Assembly: GCA_030833315.1 (NCBI GenBank)
Contig: JAURHM010000030.1
Span: 1-38,528, forward strand
Source: Burkholderiales bacterium
GTDB lineage: Bacteria > Pseudomonadota > Gammaproteobacteria > Burkholderiales > SG8-41
DNA: 38,528 bases
Reading direction: 5' to 3'
A model generated the notes under the pieces. The model ran no database searches, was not told the DNA's origin, and was given only the letters and a program-made list of their open reading frames with translations. The position numbers were made by a program, and so were the translations under genes. How positions within the stretch are numbered: the first letter of the stretch is position 1; each line of letters begins with the position of its first letter. Of the stretch, positions 25,276-34,281 are shown in pieces.

Positions 25276-26220
25276 ATGAACAAGTTAAGTAAAGATTCCA
25301 CATTACGGCAAATGATTGACGAGGATTCGGTCGGCCAGCGCATCGACAATTACCTGATGCGCCGGCTGAAAGGCGTCCCGAAAAGCCACGTCTACCGGAT
25401 CCTGCGCAGCGGGGAGGTCAGGGTCAACAGCGGCCGGATCGGCCCGGATTACCGGCTCCAGGCCGGCGACCAGGTACGTATTCCGCCGGTCCGGACCGCC
25501 CAGAAAACAGAGCCCCGGATGCCGTCCGGACACGGTTTCAAGCCCGTCGTCCTGTTCGAGGACGAGGCCCTGCTGGCCATCGACAAGCCCTCCGGAATGG
25601 CCGTGCATGGCGGCAGCGGCGTGAGTTTCGGCGTGATTGAGGCCCTGCGACACGCCCGTCCGGAGGCCAAATTCCTGGAACTGGTGCATCGGCTGGACCG
25701 TGAAACCTCAGGGGTTCTGCTGCTGGCCAAAAAACGCACGGCCCTGGTCGAGATGCATCGCCAGCTGCAGGCCGGCGAAACTGAAAAACGTTATCTCGCG
25801 CTGGTCAAAGGGCTGTGGACCGAACGCAAACGGATCGTCGATCTTGCCCTGGAAAAATATGTCGCCGGATCCGGTGAACGCCGTGTCAACGTGAACGCCA
25901 ACGGCGACCATGCCATCACCATATTCCGGCTGGAACGTCGTGTCGGTCCCTACAGCCTGCTCGATGCGGAACTGAAAACCGGGCGCACCCATCAAATCCG
26001 TGTGCATCTGGCCCATCTGGGTTTTCCGATCCTCGGCGACGACAAATATGGAGACTTCCCGCTGAACAAGACGCTGGCCAAGCAGGGTCTGAAACGGATG
26101 TTTCTGCATGCGCGGCGGCTCGCCGTGCGCCATCCGATGAGCCGGGAAAAAATTGTCGTCGAAGCGCCGCTGCCACCGGATCTGCTGCAATTCATGGAAG
26201 CGTCGAAGCGACATGCGTGA
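25276..26220 (+). CDS. rluC: 23S rRNA pseudouridine synthase RluC
   Basis: RluC isomerises uridines 955, 2504 and 2580 of 23S rRNA (E. coli numbering). The 314-residue protein has an N-terminal S4 RNA-binding domain (about residues 15-75, QRIDNYLMRRLKGVPKSHVYR) and a catalytic domain with Asp141 in the motif HRLDRETSG. The later signature GRTHQIRVHLAHLGFPILGD is also present. It is divergent from rne over a 423-nt control region. The next gene starts 8 nt before its stop, so it heads an operon with the HAD phosphatase and perhaps sppA. RluD-type enzymes share the fold, but the rne neighbourhood supports RluC. Confidence 0.94.
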   Translation: MNKLSKDSTLRQMIDEDSVGQRIDNYLMRRLKGVPKSHVYRILRSGEVRVNSGRIGPDYRLQAGDQVRIPPVRTAQKTEPRMPSGHGFKPVVLFEDEALLAIDKPSGMAVHGGSGVSFGVIEALRHARPEAKFLELVHRLDRETSGVLLLAKKRTALVEMHRQLQAGETEKRYLALVKGLWTERKRIVDLALEKYVAGSGERRVNVNANGDHAITIFRLERRVGPYSLLDAELKTGRTHQIRVHLAHLGFPILGDDKYGDFPLNKTLAKQGLKRMFLHARRLAVRHPMSREKIVVEAPLPPDLLQFMEASKRHA

Positions 26221-26869
26221 GCCGTATGAGTTGCTGATCTTTGACTGGGATGGCACGCTGATGGATTCTGCGGCGTCCATTGCCGAGGCCATCCAGGCCG
26301 CTTGCGCCGATCTCGGGCTGCCGGTGCCGTCGACCTTGCAAGCCCGTTACGTCATCGGATTGGGTCTGACCGATGCCATGCGCCATATTCTTCCGGACTT
26401 GCCGGAGAGTGAATATCCGAAAATGGTTGATCGTTACCGTTTGCACTTTCTGAAGCGCGATGGCGGCACGACGCTCTTTGATGGCGCCCGGGAAATGATT
26501 GAGGACCTCCGTGAACGCGGTTATATGCTGGCAGTTGCCACCGGCAAAAGCCGGCGCGGACTGGATAGAGCGCTGGAGGGCACCGGACTGCGCGGCATGT
26601 TCGATGCCACGCGCTGCGCGGATGAGGGTTTTGCCAAACCGCATCCCGGCATGCTGCTGAATATTCTGGATACGCTGGCCACACCGGCTGAAAAAGCATT
26701 GATGATCGGTGACACCACGCATGACCTGAACATGGCCAACGCGGCCGGCGTCGCGGCCGCCGCGATTACACATGGCGCCCATGAACGTGAGGCGCTTGTT
26801 GAATGTCAGCCCCTGGTGATTGTCAATAATCTCCAGGAATTGCGGAACTGGCTGTTACCAAGCTCTTGA
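26213..26869 (+). CDS. HAD-family hydrolase, phosphoglycolate-phosphatase-like
   Basis: A 218-residue haloacid-dehalogenase superfamily phosphatase. Motif I is FDWDGTLMD (nucleophile Asp11, general acid Asp13), motif II is VATGK with Thr, and motif III/IV is KPHPGMLL followed by MIGDTTHDLNMA. A helical cap lies between motif I and II, as in Gph-type enzymes. The open frame begins at 26153, but the ATG at 26213 matches the family N-terminus and overlaps the rluC stop by 8 nt. In betaproteobacteria a similar gene often follows rluC. Substrate unknown; phosphoglycolate is possible but not shown. Confidence 0.87.
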   Translation: MREPYELLIFDWDGTLMDSAASIAEAIQAACADLGLPVPSTLQARYVIGLGLTDAMRHILPDLPESEYPKMVDRYRLHFLKRDGGTTLFDGAREMIEDLRERGYMLAVATGKSRRGLDRALEGTGLRGMFDATRCADEGFAKPHPGMLLNILDTLATPAEKALMIGDTTHDLNMANAAGVAAAAITHGAHEREALVECQPLVIVNNLQELRNWLLPSS

Positions 26870-26930
26870 AACGGTTTTGCGAATCGCCTGGACGTATTTA
26901 TTGTAATATTTTGTTTTTAAAGGAAATTAA

Positions 26931-27875
26931 ATGTCAGACCCGCAAATGAATGACCCGCAATGGGAGCGCGGCGTGCTGGAGAAGGTCGCTTTGGCGGCCA
27001 TCCGCGAGCAGCGTGCTGCACGGCGCTGGGGCATGTTCTTCAAGATGATGGTGCTGTTGTACCTGTTTGCCATCCTGTTCATCGGCATGGGCTGGTTCGG
27101 CAAACACGACAGCCTTCCCGGCAGCCATTCGGCACTGATTGATATCAGCGGCGTGATCAGTTCCGGAAGCCCTGCCAGCGCCGACAAGATCATAGATGGC
27201 CTGCGGGCGGCGTTCAAGGACAAGAACACCAAGGGCATCATCATCCGCATCAACAGTCCCGGCGGCAGTCCGGTGCAGGCGGGTTATATCTACGACGAGA
27301 TCAAGCGCCTGCGCGGCCTGCATCCGGAAATTCCTCTGTATGCCGTCGTCGAGGATATCTGCGCGTCCGGCGGCTATTACATCGCTGCTGCGGCTGACAA
27401 AATCTATGTCGACAAGGCGAGCATCATCGGGTCCATCGGCGTGCTGATGGACGGTTTCGGTTTCACCGGCACCATGGAGAAACTCGGTGTCGAGCGCCGC
27501 CTGCTGGCGGCCGGGGAGAATAAGGGTTTCCTGGATCCGTTTTCTCCGATCCAGGAAAAGCAAAAAGCCCATGCCGAAACCATGCTCAGCGACATCCACC
27601 AGCAATTCATCTCGGTAGTGCGGCAGGGTCGCGGCAAGCGGCTCAAGGAAACGCCTGACATGTTCTCCGGACTGCTGTGGGTCGGCCAGAAAAGCATCGA
27701 CCTCGGCCTGGCTGATGCACTGGGCAGCCTGGAATACGTGGCCCGCGACATCATCAAGGCTGAAGATATTGTTGATTACACCCAGCAGGAAAATATCGCC
27801 GAGCGTTTTGCACGCCGCTTCGGCGCCGCAACGGCGGAAGCCCTGGTCAAGATGGGCGGCATGACCATCCGCTGA
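26931..27875 (+). CDS. sppA: S49-family signal peptide peptidase SppA (single-domain form)
   Basis: A 314-residue membrane-anchored serine protease that degrades cleaved signal peptides. One membrane segment lies at residues 35-57. The Ser-Lys dyad is Ser146 in CASGGYYIAAAADKI and Lys198 in GENKGFLDPFS. The 52-residue spacing matches the single-domain SppA of Bacillus rather than the double-length E. coli enzyme. The start has AAAGGA 7 nt upstream. A weak promoter (TTGCGA at 26877-26882, TATTGT at 26899-26904, 16-bp spacer) may give it separate expression from the rluC-HAD pair. It converges with the methylase gene 8 nt away. Confidence 0.9.
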   Translation: MSDPQMNDPQWERGVLEKVALAAIREQRAARRWGMFFKMMVLLYLFAILFIGMGWFGKHDSLPGSHSALIDISGVISSGSPASADKIIDGLRAAFKDKNTKGIIIRINSPGGSPVQAGYIYDEIKRLRGLHPEIPLYAVVEDICASGGYYIAAAADKIYVDKASIIGSIGVLMDGFGFTGTMEKLGVERRLLAAGENKGFLDPFSPIQEKQKAHAETMLSDIHQQFISVVRQGRGKRLKETPDMFSGLLWVGQKSIDLGLADALGSLEYVARDIIKAEDIVDYTQQENIAERFARRFGAATAEALVKMGGMTIR

Positions 27876-27883
27876 TCAAGCAA

Positions 27884-28597
27884 TCAACGTTTGCAGTACA
27901 GCAGGAATACCGCCGGCCGCTTGTTGAGGGCCGGCAGTTTTTTACGCCATGCGGCGATGCTTCTGGTGGCAATGAATTCACCCGGTTGCGTCAGATCCGC
28001 GGCAACACACAGCAAAGTCGTATCCGCGCCGTATTCCATCAGTGACTGCAGCATCGCGTCGTTGCGATAGGGCGTTTCGATGAATATCTGCGTGGCGTCT
28101 TCGCGCTTTGAACGCTGCTCCAGCTCACGGATCTTTGATGCCCGCGCGGTTGCATCCACCGGCAGATAACCGTGGAAGGCGAAACGCTGACCGTTTAATC
28201 CCGATGCCATCAGCGCCAGCAGAATCGCCGAGGGGCCGACCAGCGGCACCACCGGGATACCGGCTTCGTGGGCCGCACGCACCAGCAGGGCACCGGGATC
28301 TGCAACGGCGGGGCAACCGGCCTCCGATAACAAAGCAACATCAAGACCATCGCGCAGGGGCTTCAGCAGTCCGGCGATCGCGGTGGCGGGTGTGTCCTTG
28401 TCCAGCGTGGTGATGCTGACTGTGTTCAACGGCTGCGGATAAGCAATACGTTTGAGAAAGGCGCGTGCAGATTTCGGGTTTTCCGCGATGAAATGCCTCA
28501 GCCGATGGGCCATTGCCTGTGAAGCACCGGGAATCACCGGCGTCGGCGCATCGCCCAGATCACTGGGCAGCAGGAACAGTGAACCGGATGCACTCAT
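27884..28597 (-). CDS. RsmI-like SAM-dependent methyltransferase
   Basis: A 237-residue tetrapyrrole-methylase-fold protein. It has the RsmI-type glycine loop SEAGCPAVADPGALLV near residue 92, then PLVGPSAILLALMASGLNGQRFAFHGYLP, and a late IFIETPYRND element. RsmI 2'-O-methylates C1402 of 16S rRNA, but true RsmI is about 280 residues with a different N-terminus (LYVVATPIGN). This protein begins GSLFLLPSDLGD and belongs to a shorter, related subgroup of unknown target. Its start overlaps the maf stop by 4 nt, so both are translated from one message. Confidence 0.82.
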   Translation of the reverse strand: MSASGSLFLLPSDLGDAPTPVIPGASQAMAHRLRHFIAENPKSARAFLKRIAYPQPLNTVSITTLDKDTPATAIAGLLKPLRDGLDVALLSEAGCPAVADPGALLVRAAHEAGIPVVPLVGPSAILLALMASGLNGQRFAFHGYLPVDATARASKIRELEQRSKREDATQIFIETPYRNDAMLQSLMEYGADTTLLCVAADLTQPGEFIATRSIAAWRKKLPALNKRPAVFLLYCKR

Positions 28598-29184
28598 GGC
28601 AAGGAGATTCCGGCGCGTTTCAGCATGGTGACCAGCGTGATCAGGGGCAAACCGATCAGCGCCGTCGGATCGTCGCTTTCGACTTTTTCGACGAGGGCGA
28701 TCCCCAGCGCCTCGATTTTTGCACTGCCGGCGCAGTCGTAGGGTTGGTCCTCTCGCAAATAACGTTCAATCGTCTCATCGGACAGCTCACGCATTTTCAC
28801 TGTAGTGGGCACATTCGCGCATTGAATTTCTTCGCTGGCAGCGTCATACAGACAGATGGCGGTATGAAAAACCGTGTTTTTTCCGCTCATCAGACGCAAC
28901 TGCCGGACCGCAGCCTCATGCGACCCGGGTTTGCCCAATACCGTGTCATCAAGCAATGCGACCTGGTCCGAACCGATGATCAGTGCCGCGGGCCGGTTTG
29001 CGGCAACCTTGCGCGCTTTAGCCTGGGCAAGTCGGGTTGCAGTGTTCACCGGGCCTTCGCCGGGCTGGGCGCTTTCGTCAATATCCGGGGCGATGATCGC
29101 GCAGTCGAGGCCCAGCCGGCCGATCAGGGCCCTGCGGTAACTGGAAGAGGAGGCGAGAACGATTTCCCGGGGCTGGGCCGTCAT
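28594..29184 (-). CDS. yceF: Maf-like nucleotide pyrophosphatase (YceF type)
   Basis: A 196-residue house-cleaning pyrophosphatase. The N-terminal SSSSYRRALIGRLG is the Maf motif, followed by DIDES, GSDQVALL with the catalytic-type Asp, and a central AGSAKIEALG. The residue pattern and the position between rluC and yceD match E. coli YceF, which prefers 7-methyl-GTP; this assignment is by synteny and motif only. It is divergent from yceD across 150 nt and is the first gene of a two-gene operon with the RsmI-like methylase. Strand and order relative to rne-rluC and yceD-rpmF are as in E. coli. Confidence 0.9.
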   Translation of the reverse strand: MTAQPREIVLASSSSYRRALIGRLGLDCAIIAPDIDESAQPGEGPVNTATRLAQAKARKVAANRPAALIIGSDQVALLDDTVLGKPGSHEAAVRQLRLMSGKNTVFHTAICLYDAASEEIQCANVPTTVKMRELSDETIERYLREDQPYDCAGSAKIEALGIALVEKVESDDPTALIGLPLITLVTMLKRAGISLP

Positions 29185-29296
29185 TGTGGACTGTAAGTGT
29201 CTGAAACTGCGGGTGATAAGTCGGGTGGTCGCGACGGCGATAGACGTAAGGTGTTGCTAAGTGCTTGGCTATACAGGGAATTTGTCGTCATTATTT

Positions 29297-29325
29297 TTGA
29301 CAGGATCTGCTGAAAATATTATCAT
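29297..29325 (+). promoter_or_regulatory. Sigma70 promoter of the yceD-rpmF-plsX-fab operon
   Basis: A perfect -35 TTGACA (29297-29302) and a -10 TATCAT (29320-29325) are 17 bp apart. Initiation is predicted near 29332, only about 3 nt before the yceD ATG, so this transcript would be nearly leaderless. An overlapping TATTAT at 29317-29322 has only 14-bp spacing. Confidence 0.75.
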
Positions 29326-29334
29326 GCCGAGCTT

Positions 29335-29862
29335 ATGTCCGGACCGGCCGCAGCTCACGTTCTCGATGATCCTCTCGGGTTCGCCCGCGCGGCAGGGCAG
29401 CATCACGGTCAACTGGCGGTTTCAGCCTTGCCCAGGCTGCAGGATCAGCTGGCCGGCAACGCCGGGGAATTGAAATACAGGGTTCGCGGCGGCATGGATC
29501 CGTTGAGCCGGCCTCAATTGGAGCTGGAAATTACCGGTGCGCTGCATTTGGCCTGCGCCGTTTGCGTCAAGCCTTTGGAGTATGCACTGGCGTTACGGAC
29601 CAGAGTGCTGATGGCGCTACCCGGAGCAGTGTTGCCGGACGATGATGATCCGGAAACGCCGGAATGGATTGAAGTCGGGCAGGAATTGAATTTGCATGAG
29701 TTGGTGGAAGACGAGATTTTGCTGGGTTTGCCGCTGTCAGTCAGGCATCCCCAGGGACAATGCAGCAGCGGAACTCAGGAAACATTCGGCGCTAAAAAAG
29801 CCGATTCGCCGTTTGCGCGGCTGGCAACGCTGCTGGAACCCGGACAAACGGATAAACGTTAA
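29335..29862 (+). CDS. yceD: YceD family protein (DUF177), 23S rRNA accumulation protein
   Basis: A 175-residue acidic protein of the YceD/DUF177 family, which is co-encoded with ribosomal protein L32 in most bacteria and linked to 23S rRNA accumulation. Visible are an ALPRL element early in the chain, the paired-Cys segment [12 protein letters not shown] near residue 75, and [19 protein letters not shown] near 120. Two more family positions (the CXXC-like tail) are reduced to a single Cys in QGQCSSG. The start at 29335 gives the normal family N-terminus and has no Shine-Dalgarno sequence; the promoter lies directly upstream. rpmF follows 15 nt later. Confidence 0.88.
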   Translation: MSGPAAAHVLDDPLGFARAAGQHHGQLAVSALPRLQDQLAGNAGELKYRVRGGMDPLSRPQLELEITGALHLACAVCVKPLEYALALRTRVLMALPGAVLPDDDDPETPEWIEVGQELNLHELVEDEILLGLPLSVRHPQGQCSSGTQETFGAKKADSPFARLATLLEPGQTDKR

Positions 29863-29877
29863 TTTTAGGAGAATCAA

Positions 29878-30057
29878 ATGGCTGTTCAACAAAACAAGAA
29901 GTCCCCCTCCAAGCGCGGCATGCACCGCTCGCACGACGGTCTCGACAAGCCGGCTCTGGCTGTCGAGCCGGGCTCCGGCGAAGCACACCTGCGCCATCAC
30001 ATCAGCCCGAACGGCTACTACCGCGGCAAGAAAGTCATCAAGGCCAAGGGCGAGTAA
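29878..30057 (+). CDS. rpmF: 50S ribosomal protein L32
   Basis: A 59-residue basic protein, [20 protein letters not shown] at its start, then [13 protein letters not shown] near the end, all diagnostic of bacterial L32. The zinc-binding cysteines of some L32 proteins are absent, so this is the Cys-free form, as in other proteobacteria. TAGGAG lies 8 nt before the ATG. It sits between yceD and plsX as in E. coli. The 67-nt gap to plsX contains GC-rich inverted sequence (TTCCCG at 30058 with CGGGAA at 30084), which may be an mRNA-processing hairpin. Confidence 0.96.
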   Translation: MAVQQNKKSPSKRGMHRSHDGLDKPALAVEPGSGEAHLRHHISPNGYYRGKKVIKAKGE

Positions 30058-30124
30058 TTCCCGGGCAATTACGGGGCCCCCGGCGGGAAGTACAACAAAC
30101 CGGGACCCGAAGCGGAGGACACTG

Positions 30125-31147
30125 ATGGATGTGACCGTAGCCATCGATTGCATGGGCGGTGATCATGGCGTGCGTGTCACCGTGCCCGCAGCGGTCGAAC
30201 GCTCGCGTATTGATCCGCAGTGCCGCTTCATACTTGTCGGTCTTCAGGATGAAGTCCGTGCCGAACTCTCCCGTGCCGGCGCCGTTGAAGGTGATCGCTT
30301 CATCGTCAGGCACGCCTCCGAAGTCGTCACCATGGACGAGCCGCCGGCCAATGCCCTGCGCGGCAAAAAAGATTCCTCAATTCGTGTGGCCATTGATCTC
30401 GTCAAAAGCGGCGAGGCCCAGGCCTGCGTCAGTGCCGGCAATACCGGCGCGCTGATGGCGATCTCGCGCTTTGTACTCAAAACACTGCCTGGCATCGACC
30501 GTCCCGCCATTGCATCGATCCTGCCGACGGCCAAGGGCCACACCCATATCCTCGATCTCGGCGCCAACGTCGACTGCACGGCGGAACACCTGTTGCAGTT
30601 TGCGGTGATGGGTGCCGAACTGGTGTCATCGGTTGAACACAAGCCGCGCCCCACGGTCGGCCTGCTCAATATCGGCGAAGAGGATATCAAGGGCAATGAA
30701 GTGGTCAAGGCGGCCGCGACACTGCTGCGCGAGAGCGGCCTGAACTTTTACGGAAATGTCGAAGGCAATGACATTTACAAAGGCACCACGGACGTGGTGG
30801 TTTGCGACGGATTTGTCGGCAACGTGGCACTGAAAACCTCCGAAGGTCTGGCGCAGATGCTGCGCACCTATCTGCGTGAGGAATTCAATCGCAATCTATT
30901 CACCAAACTTGCCGGTCTGGTGGCAATGCCGGTACTCAACGCCTTCAAGAAACGCGTCGACCACCGCCGCTACAACGGCGCCAGTCTGCTGGGACTGCGC
31001 GGCGTGGTCATCAAAAGCCACGGTTCGGCCGATGTTTTCGGATACGGTTTTGCCATTGAGCACGCCATCAGCGAAGTCCGCACCGGCGTGCTTGCCCATA
31101 TCACCGAGCGTATGGCAGCGCAGGAAGGGAAAGTCGCAGCGGCATGA
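30125..31147 (+). CDS. plsX: Phosphate acyltransferase PlsX
   Basis: PlsX converts acyl-ACP and phosphate to acyl-phosphate for phospholipid synthesis. The 340-residue protein starts [14 protein letters not shown]. It contains [11 protein letters not shown] near residue 105, LDLGANVDC near 145 and the C-terminal [18 protein letters not shown] motif. The open frame runs upstream through rpmF to 29696, but GGAGG lies 6 nt before the ATG at 30125 and the family begins there. The stop overlaps fabH by ATGA, so the two are coupled. Confidence 0.97.
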   Translation: MDVTVAIDCMGGDHGVRVTVPAAVERSRIDPQCRFILVGLQDEVRAELSRAGAVEGDRFIVRHASEVVTMDEPPANALRGKKDSSIRVAIDLVKSGEAQACVSAGNTGALMAISRFVLKTLPGIDRPAIASILPTAKGHTHILDLGANVDCTAEHLLQFAVMGAELVSSVEHKPRPTVGLLNIGEEDIKGNEVVKAAATLLRESGLNFYGNVEGNDIYKGTTDVVVCDGFVGNVALKTSEGLAQMLRTYLREEFNRNLFTKLAGLVAMPVLNAFKKRVDHRRYNGASLLGLRGVVIKSHGSADVFGYGFAIEHAISEVRTGVLAHITERMAAQEGKVAAA

Positions 31148-32109
31148 GTGCAATTTACTCGCGCATCATCGGTACGGGCAGCTACCTCCCGGCCAAGGTT
31201 CTGACCAACGCCGATCTGGCAGGCACTGTCGACACCTCCGACGAGTGGATCCAGCAGCGGACCGGCATCCGGGAACGGCATATTGCTGCCGACAATGAAA
31301 AAGCCAGTGATCTGGCGCTGCAGGCTTCGCGCCGCGCCCTCGAAATGGCTGGCATCACCGCTGACCAGCTGAGCCTGATCATCGTCGCCACAACAACCCC
31401 GGACATGGTATTCCCGAGCACGGCCTGCATCCTGCAGTCCAAGCTGGGCGTAAAAAACATGCCCGCATTTGATGTTCAGGCGGTATGCAGCGGTTTTGTT
31501 TATGCGCTGAACACCGCCGACCTTTATATGAAGTCGGGGCAATATGAATACATTCTGGTGGTCGGTGCCGAAGTCTATTCACGCATCCTCGACTGGTCCG
31601 ATCGCGGTACCTGCGTGCTGTTCGGCGATGGCGCCGGCGCTGTTGTACTCAAACGCAGCAGTACGCCGGGTATCCTGGCTTCGCGTCTGCACGCCGACGG
31701 CAGTCACGCCGACATCCTCTCCGTACCCGGTCAGGTCTGCCGCGGCGCCGTGAGCGGCACGCCGCTGCTGCAAATGGATGGCGGAGCGGTATTCAAGTTT
31801 GCGGTGAAAGTGCTGGAGGAAGTGGCGCTTGAAACCCTGGAAGCCGCCGGCCTGCAGAAAACCGACATCGACTGGCTGATTCCGCATCAGGCCAACATCC
31901 GAATCATCCAGGCGACCGCCAAAAAACTGGGCATGACCATGGAGCGGGTGGTAACCACCGTCGACCGTCACGCCAATACCTCGGCAGCTTCGGTGCCGTT
32001 GGCGCTGGATGAAGCGGTGCGTGATGGGCGCATCCGTAAAGGTCACAAGGTGATGCTGGAAGGTGTGGGCGGCGGCTTCACCTGGGGTGCCGTACTTTTG
32101 CAGTGGTGA
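31144..32109 (+). CDS. fabH: Beta-ketoacyl-ACP synthase III
   Basis: FabH starts fatty acid synthesis by condensing acetyl-CoA with malonyl-ACP. In this 321-residue protein the catalytic triad is Cys115 (QAVCSGF), His248 (PHQANIRI) and Asn278 (HANTSAAS). The N-terminal element [20 protein letters not shown] is typical. It overlaps plsX by 4 nt and precedes fabD by 10 nt, forming the conserved plsX-fabH-fabD-fabG run. No truncation or unusual residue was seen. Confidence 0.97.
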   Translation: MSAIYSRIIGTGSYLPAKVLTNADLAGTVDTSDEWIQQRTGIRERHIAADNEKASDLALQASRRALEMAGITADQLSLIIVATTTPDMVFPSTACILQSKLGVKNMPAFDVQAVCSGFVYALNTADLYMKSGQYEYILVVGAEVYSRILDWSDRGTCVLFGDGAGAVVLKRSSTPGILASRLHADGSHADILSVPGQVCRGAVSGTPLLQMDGGAVFKFAVKVLEEVALETLEAAGLQKTDIDWLIPHQANIRIIQATAKKLGMTMERVVTTVDRHANTSAASVPLALDEAVRDGRIRKGHKVMLEGVGGGFTWGAVLLQW

Positions 32110-32119
32110 GGATCTGAAT

Positions 32120-33049
32120 ATGAAACTGGCATTGGTTTTTCCGGGGCAGGGTTCACAGGCGGTTGGCATGATGCAGGGATTCGCCGACACAGCGGTCGTC
32201 CGCGACACATTTGAAGAAGCCTCCAATGCACTCAGTCAGGATTTGTGGAAACTGGTGGCTGAAGGCCCTGCCGATGACCTCAATGCAACAGTGAATACGC
32301 AGCCGGTGATGCTGACTGCCGCCTATGCGATGTACCGCGCCTGGCAACAGGCTGGCGCACCGGCACCCGTAGTTGTCGCCGGACACAGTCTGGGTGAATA
32401 CACTGCGCTGGTCGCCGCCGGGGTGATCGCATTTGCCGACGCCGTGCCGCTGGTGCGTTTCCGCGCACAGGCAATGCAGGAAGCCGTGCCCATGGGCACT
32501 GGAGCGATGGCCGCCATACTGGGCCTCGATGATGATGCCGTCCGCGCCGCCTGCGCCGAATCCGCTCAAGGCGAAGTGGTGGAGGCCGTCAATTTCAATG
32601 CACCCAGCCAGGTCGTCATTGCCGGACACAAGAACGCTGTCGAACGTGCCGCTGCCGCCGCCAAAACCCGCGGCGCGAAACGTGCCGTGATGCTGCCTGT
32701 CAGCGCACCGTTCCATTCCTCGCTGCTGAAGCCGGCCGCCGAGCGCCTTGGGTCCCGCATGCAGGAAATCGCATTCAAAGCGCCGCAGATCACGGTAATC
32801 AACAATGTCGACGTCGCTGCCGTCAGTGATCCCGCGTTAATCAAGGATGCGCTGTCGCGGCAGGCTTGCAATCCCGTGCGCTGGGTGGAAACCATTCGTG
32901 CCTTTGCCGCGCAGGGCGTTACCCATGTCGTCGAATGCGGGCCGGGCAAGGTGCTGGCCGGCATGACCAAACGCATTGAAGGCGGTCTGCAGGGTTTTGC
33001 CGTTACCGACCCGGCATCGCTGGCGCAAACCATGGAGGCGCTGAAATGA
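32120..33049 (+). CDS. fabD: Malonyl-CoA:ACP transacylase
   Basis: Transfers malonyl groups from CoA to acyl carrier protein. The 309-residue protein starts KLALVFPGQGSQAVGM. The nucleophile Ser90 stands in GHSLGEYTAL and His199 in APFHSSLL, both as expected. GAGG lies 8 nt before the ATG at 32120; the longer frame from 32063 would overlap fabH and is rejected. The last codons overlap the start of fabG (ATGA), giving translational coupling. Confidence 0.96.
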   Translation: MKLALVFPGQGSQAVGMMQGFADTAVVRDTFEEASNALSQDLWKLVAEGPADDLNATVNTQPVMLTAAYAMYRAWQQAGAPAPVVVAGHSLGEYTALVAAGVIAFADAVPLVRFRAQAMQEAVPMGTGAMAAILGLDDDAVRAACAESAQGEVVEAVNFNAPSQVVIAGHKNAVERAAAAAKTRGAKRAVMLPVSAPFHSSLLKPAAERLGSRMQEIAFKAPQITVINNVDVAAVSDPALIKDALSRQACNPVRWVETIRAFAAQGVTHVVECGPGKVLAGMTKRIEGGLQGFAVTDPASLAQTMEALK

Positions 33050-33792
33050 GCAATCTCAACGGTAAGGTCGCCTTGGTCACCGGTGCCTCACGCGGCATCG
33101 GCAAAGGCATTGCACTGGCTCTAGGCGCCGCAGGTGCCACTGTCGCCGGTACGGCAACAACGGCCTCAGGCGCAGAAGGTATTACGAAAGATCTGGTCGC
33201 AGCCGGCATCACCGGTCAGGGCTACGCAATGGACGTCAATGATGCCGCCCAGATCGATGCGACACTGGCTGCCATCCAGCAGCAATGGGGCGAGGTGGCA
33301 ATTCTCGTCAACAATGCCGGTATCACCCGCGACAACCTGCTGATGCGCATGAAAGACGAGGAGTGGGACAGCATCCTGTCGACCAACCTCTCATCGGTTT
33401 ACCGACTGTCGAAGGCAGTCGTGCGTAGCATGATGAAAGCCCGCACCGGCCGCATCATCAATGTCACTTCAGTGGTCGGCGCGATGGGTAATGCAGGGCA
33501 GTCGAACTACGCCGCGGCCAAAGCCGGGGCAGAGGGCTTTACCAAGGCACTGGCCCGGGAAGTCGGTAGCCGGAATATCACGGTCAATTGTGTTGCGCCG
33601 GGTTTTATCGACACCGATATGACGCGTGCACTGGCTGAAACCCAGCGCACGGCGCTGGTCGGACAGATTCCGCTGGGTCGCCTTGGCGTCGTTGAAGATG
33701 TGGCCGGAGCGGTGGTTTATCTGGCCTCCGACGCAGCCTCTTATGTCACCGGATGTACGCTGCATGTGAACGGCGGCATGTACATGGGCTAG
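33046..33792 (+). CDS. fabG: 3-oxoacyl-ACP reductase FabG
   Basis: NADPH-dependent short-chain dehydrogenase that reduces 3-ketoacyl-ACP. The 248-residue protein has the cofactor loop TGASRGIG at residues 12-19 and the NNAG motif at 89-92. The catalytic Ser142, Tyr155 and Lys159 lie in TSVVGAMGNAGQSNYAAAK. The C-terminus CTLHVNGGMYMG is typical. It is coupled to fabD by a 4-nt overlap. Downstream, a 176-nt gap carries the acpP promoter and no obvious terminator. Confidence 0.97.
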   Translation: MSNLNGKVALVTGASRGIGKGIALALGAAGATVAGTATTASGAEGITKDLVAAGITGQGYAMDVNDAAQIDATLAAIQQQWGEVAILVNNAGITRDNLLMRMKDEEWDSILSTNLSSVYRLSKAVVRSMMKARTGRIINVTSVVGAMGNAGQSNYAAAKAGAEGFTKALAREVGSRNITVNCVAPGFIDTDMTRALAETQRTALVGQIPLGRLGVVEDVAGAVVYLASDAASYVTGCTLHVNGGMYMG

Positions 33793-33874
33793 AATGCGCC
33801 CGGGATTTGAAGGTTCCGGGATGCGGCAACTCGGATAACTTTTTGTTTTAGAAAGATTTTTTAATTACGGTTTG

Positions 33875-33883
33875 TGGTAAAAT
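33875..33883 (+). promoter_or_regulatory. Extended -10 promoter upstream of acpP
   Basis: TGGTAAAAT at 33875-33883 is an extended -10 (TGn plus TAAAAT). The AT-rich stretch before it lacks a clear -35. Initiation near 33890 would give acpP a leader of about 80 nt. A separate acpP promoter fits the very high demand for acyl carrier protein, as in E. coli. Confidence 0.55.
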
Positions 33884-33968
33884 TTGGTTTTTTACGAAGC
33901 GGTGCGAACATCACCGCTGCGTCATGAATCGACCCATAATCATCCAGCAACGCGAAAGGGGACTGTAG

Positions 33969-34208
33969 ATGGAAAATATCGAGCAACGCGTAAAGAAAAT
34001 TGTTGCCGAGCAACTTGGCGTTAACGAGGCGGACGTCAAGGCCGATTCGTCCTTCGTCAACGACCTGGGCGCGGATTCTCTGGACACCGTCGAACTGGTG
34101 ATGGCGCTGGAAGAGGAATTCGAGACAGAAATCCCGGACGAAGAAGCTGAAAAGATCACCACCGTCCAGCAGGCTGTTGACTACATCAAGTCACACCAAA
34201 AAGCCTGA
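33969..34208 (+). CDS. acpP: Acyl carrier protein
   Basis: A 79-residue acidic carrier protein. Ser37 in [18 protein letters not shown] is the site for 4'-phosphopantetheine attachment. The length and helix pattern are normal. A strong AAAGGGGA element lies 7 nt before the ATG. It has its own candidate promoter after fabG. Two hairpins follow it before fabF and may set its message level above that of the downstream genes. Confidence 0.98.
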   Translation: MENIEQRVKKIVAEQLGVNEADVKADSSFVNDLGADSLDTVELVMALEEEFETEIPDEEAEKITTVQQAVDYIKSHQKA

Positions 34209-34213
34209 TTTGC

Positions 34214-34271
34214 GGAAGGGGATTCCCTTCCATACTCAACTTGATGGCGGGATGCGCACTGCGTGTCCCGC
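34214..34271 (+). promoter_or_regulatory. Two hairpins between acpP and fabF
   Basis: GGAAGGG (34214-34220) and CCCTTCC (34225-34231) form a perfect stem around GATT. GCGGGA (34247-34252) and TCCCGC (34266-34271) form a second stem with an inner CAC/GTG pair. Neither is followed by a T-run, so stabilising or processing hairpins are more likely than full terminators. Confidence 0.5.
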
Positions 34272-34281
34272 ATCCTGAATC

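Noticed and set aside
29696-30124. In-frame extension of plsX upstream through rpmF
   Set aside because: It overlaps rpmF entirely. A GGAGG site and the family N-terminus both fix the start at 30125.
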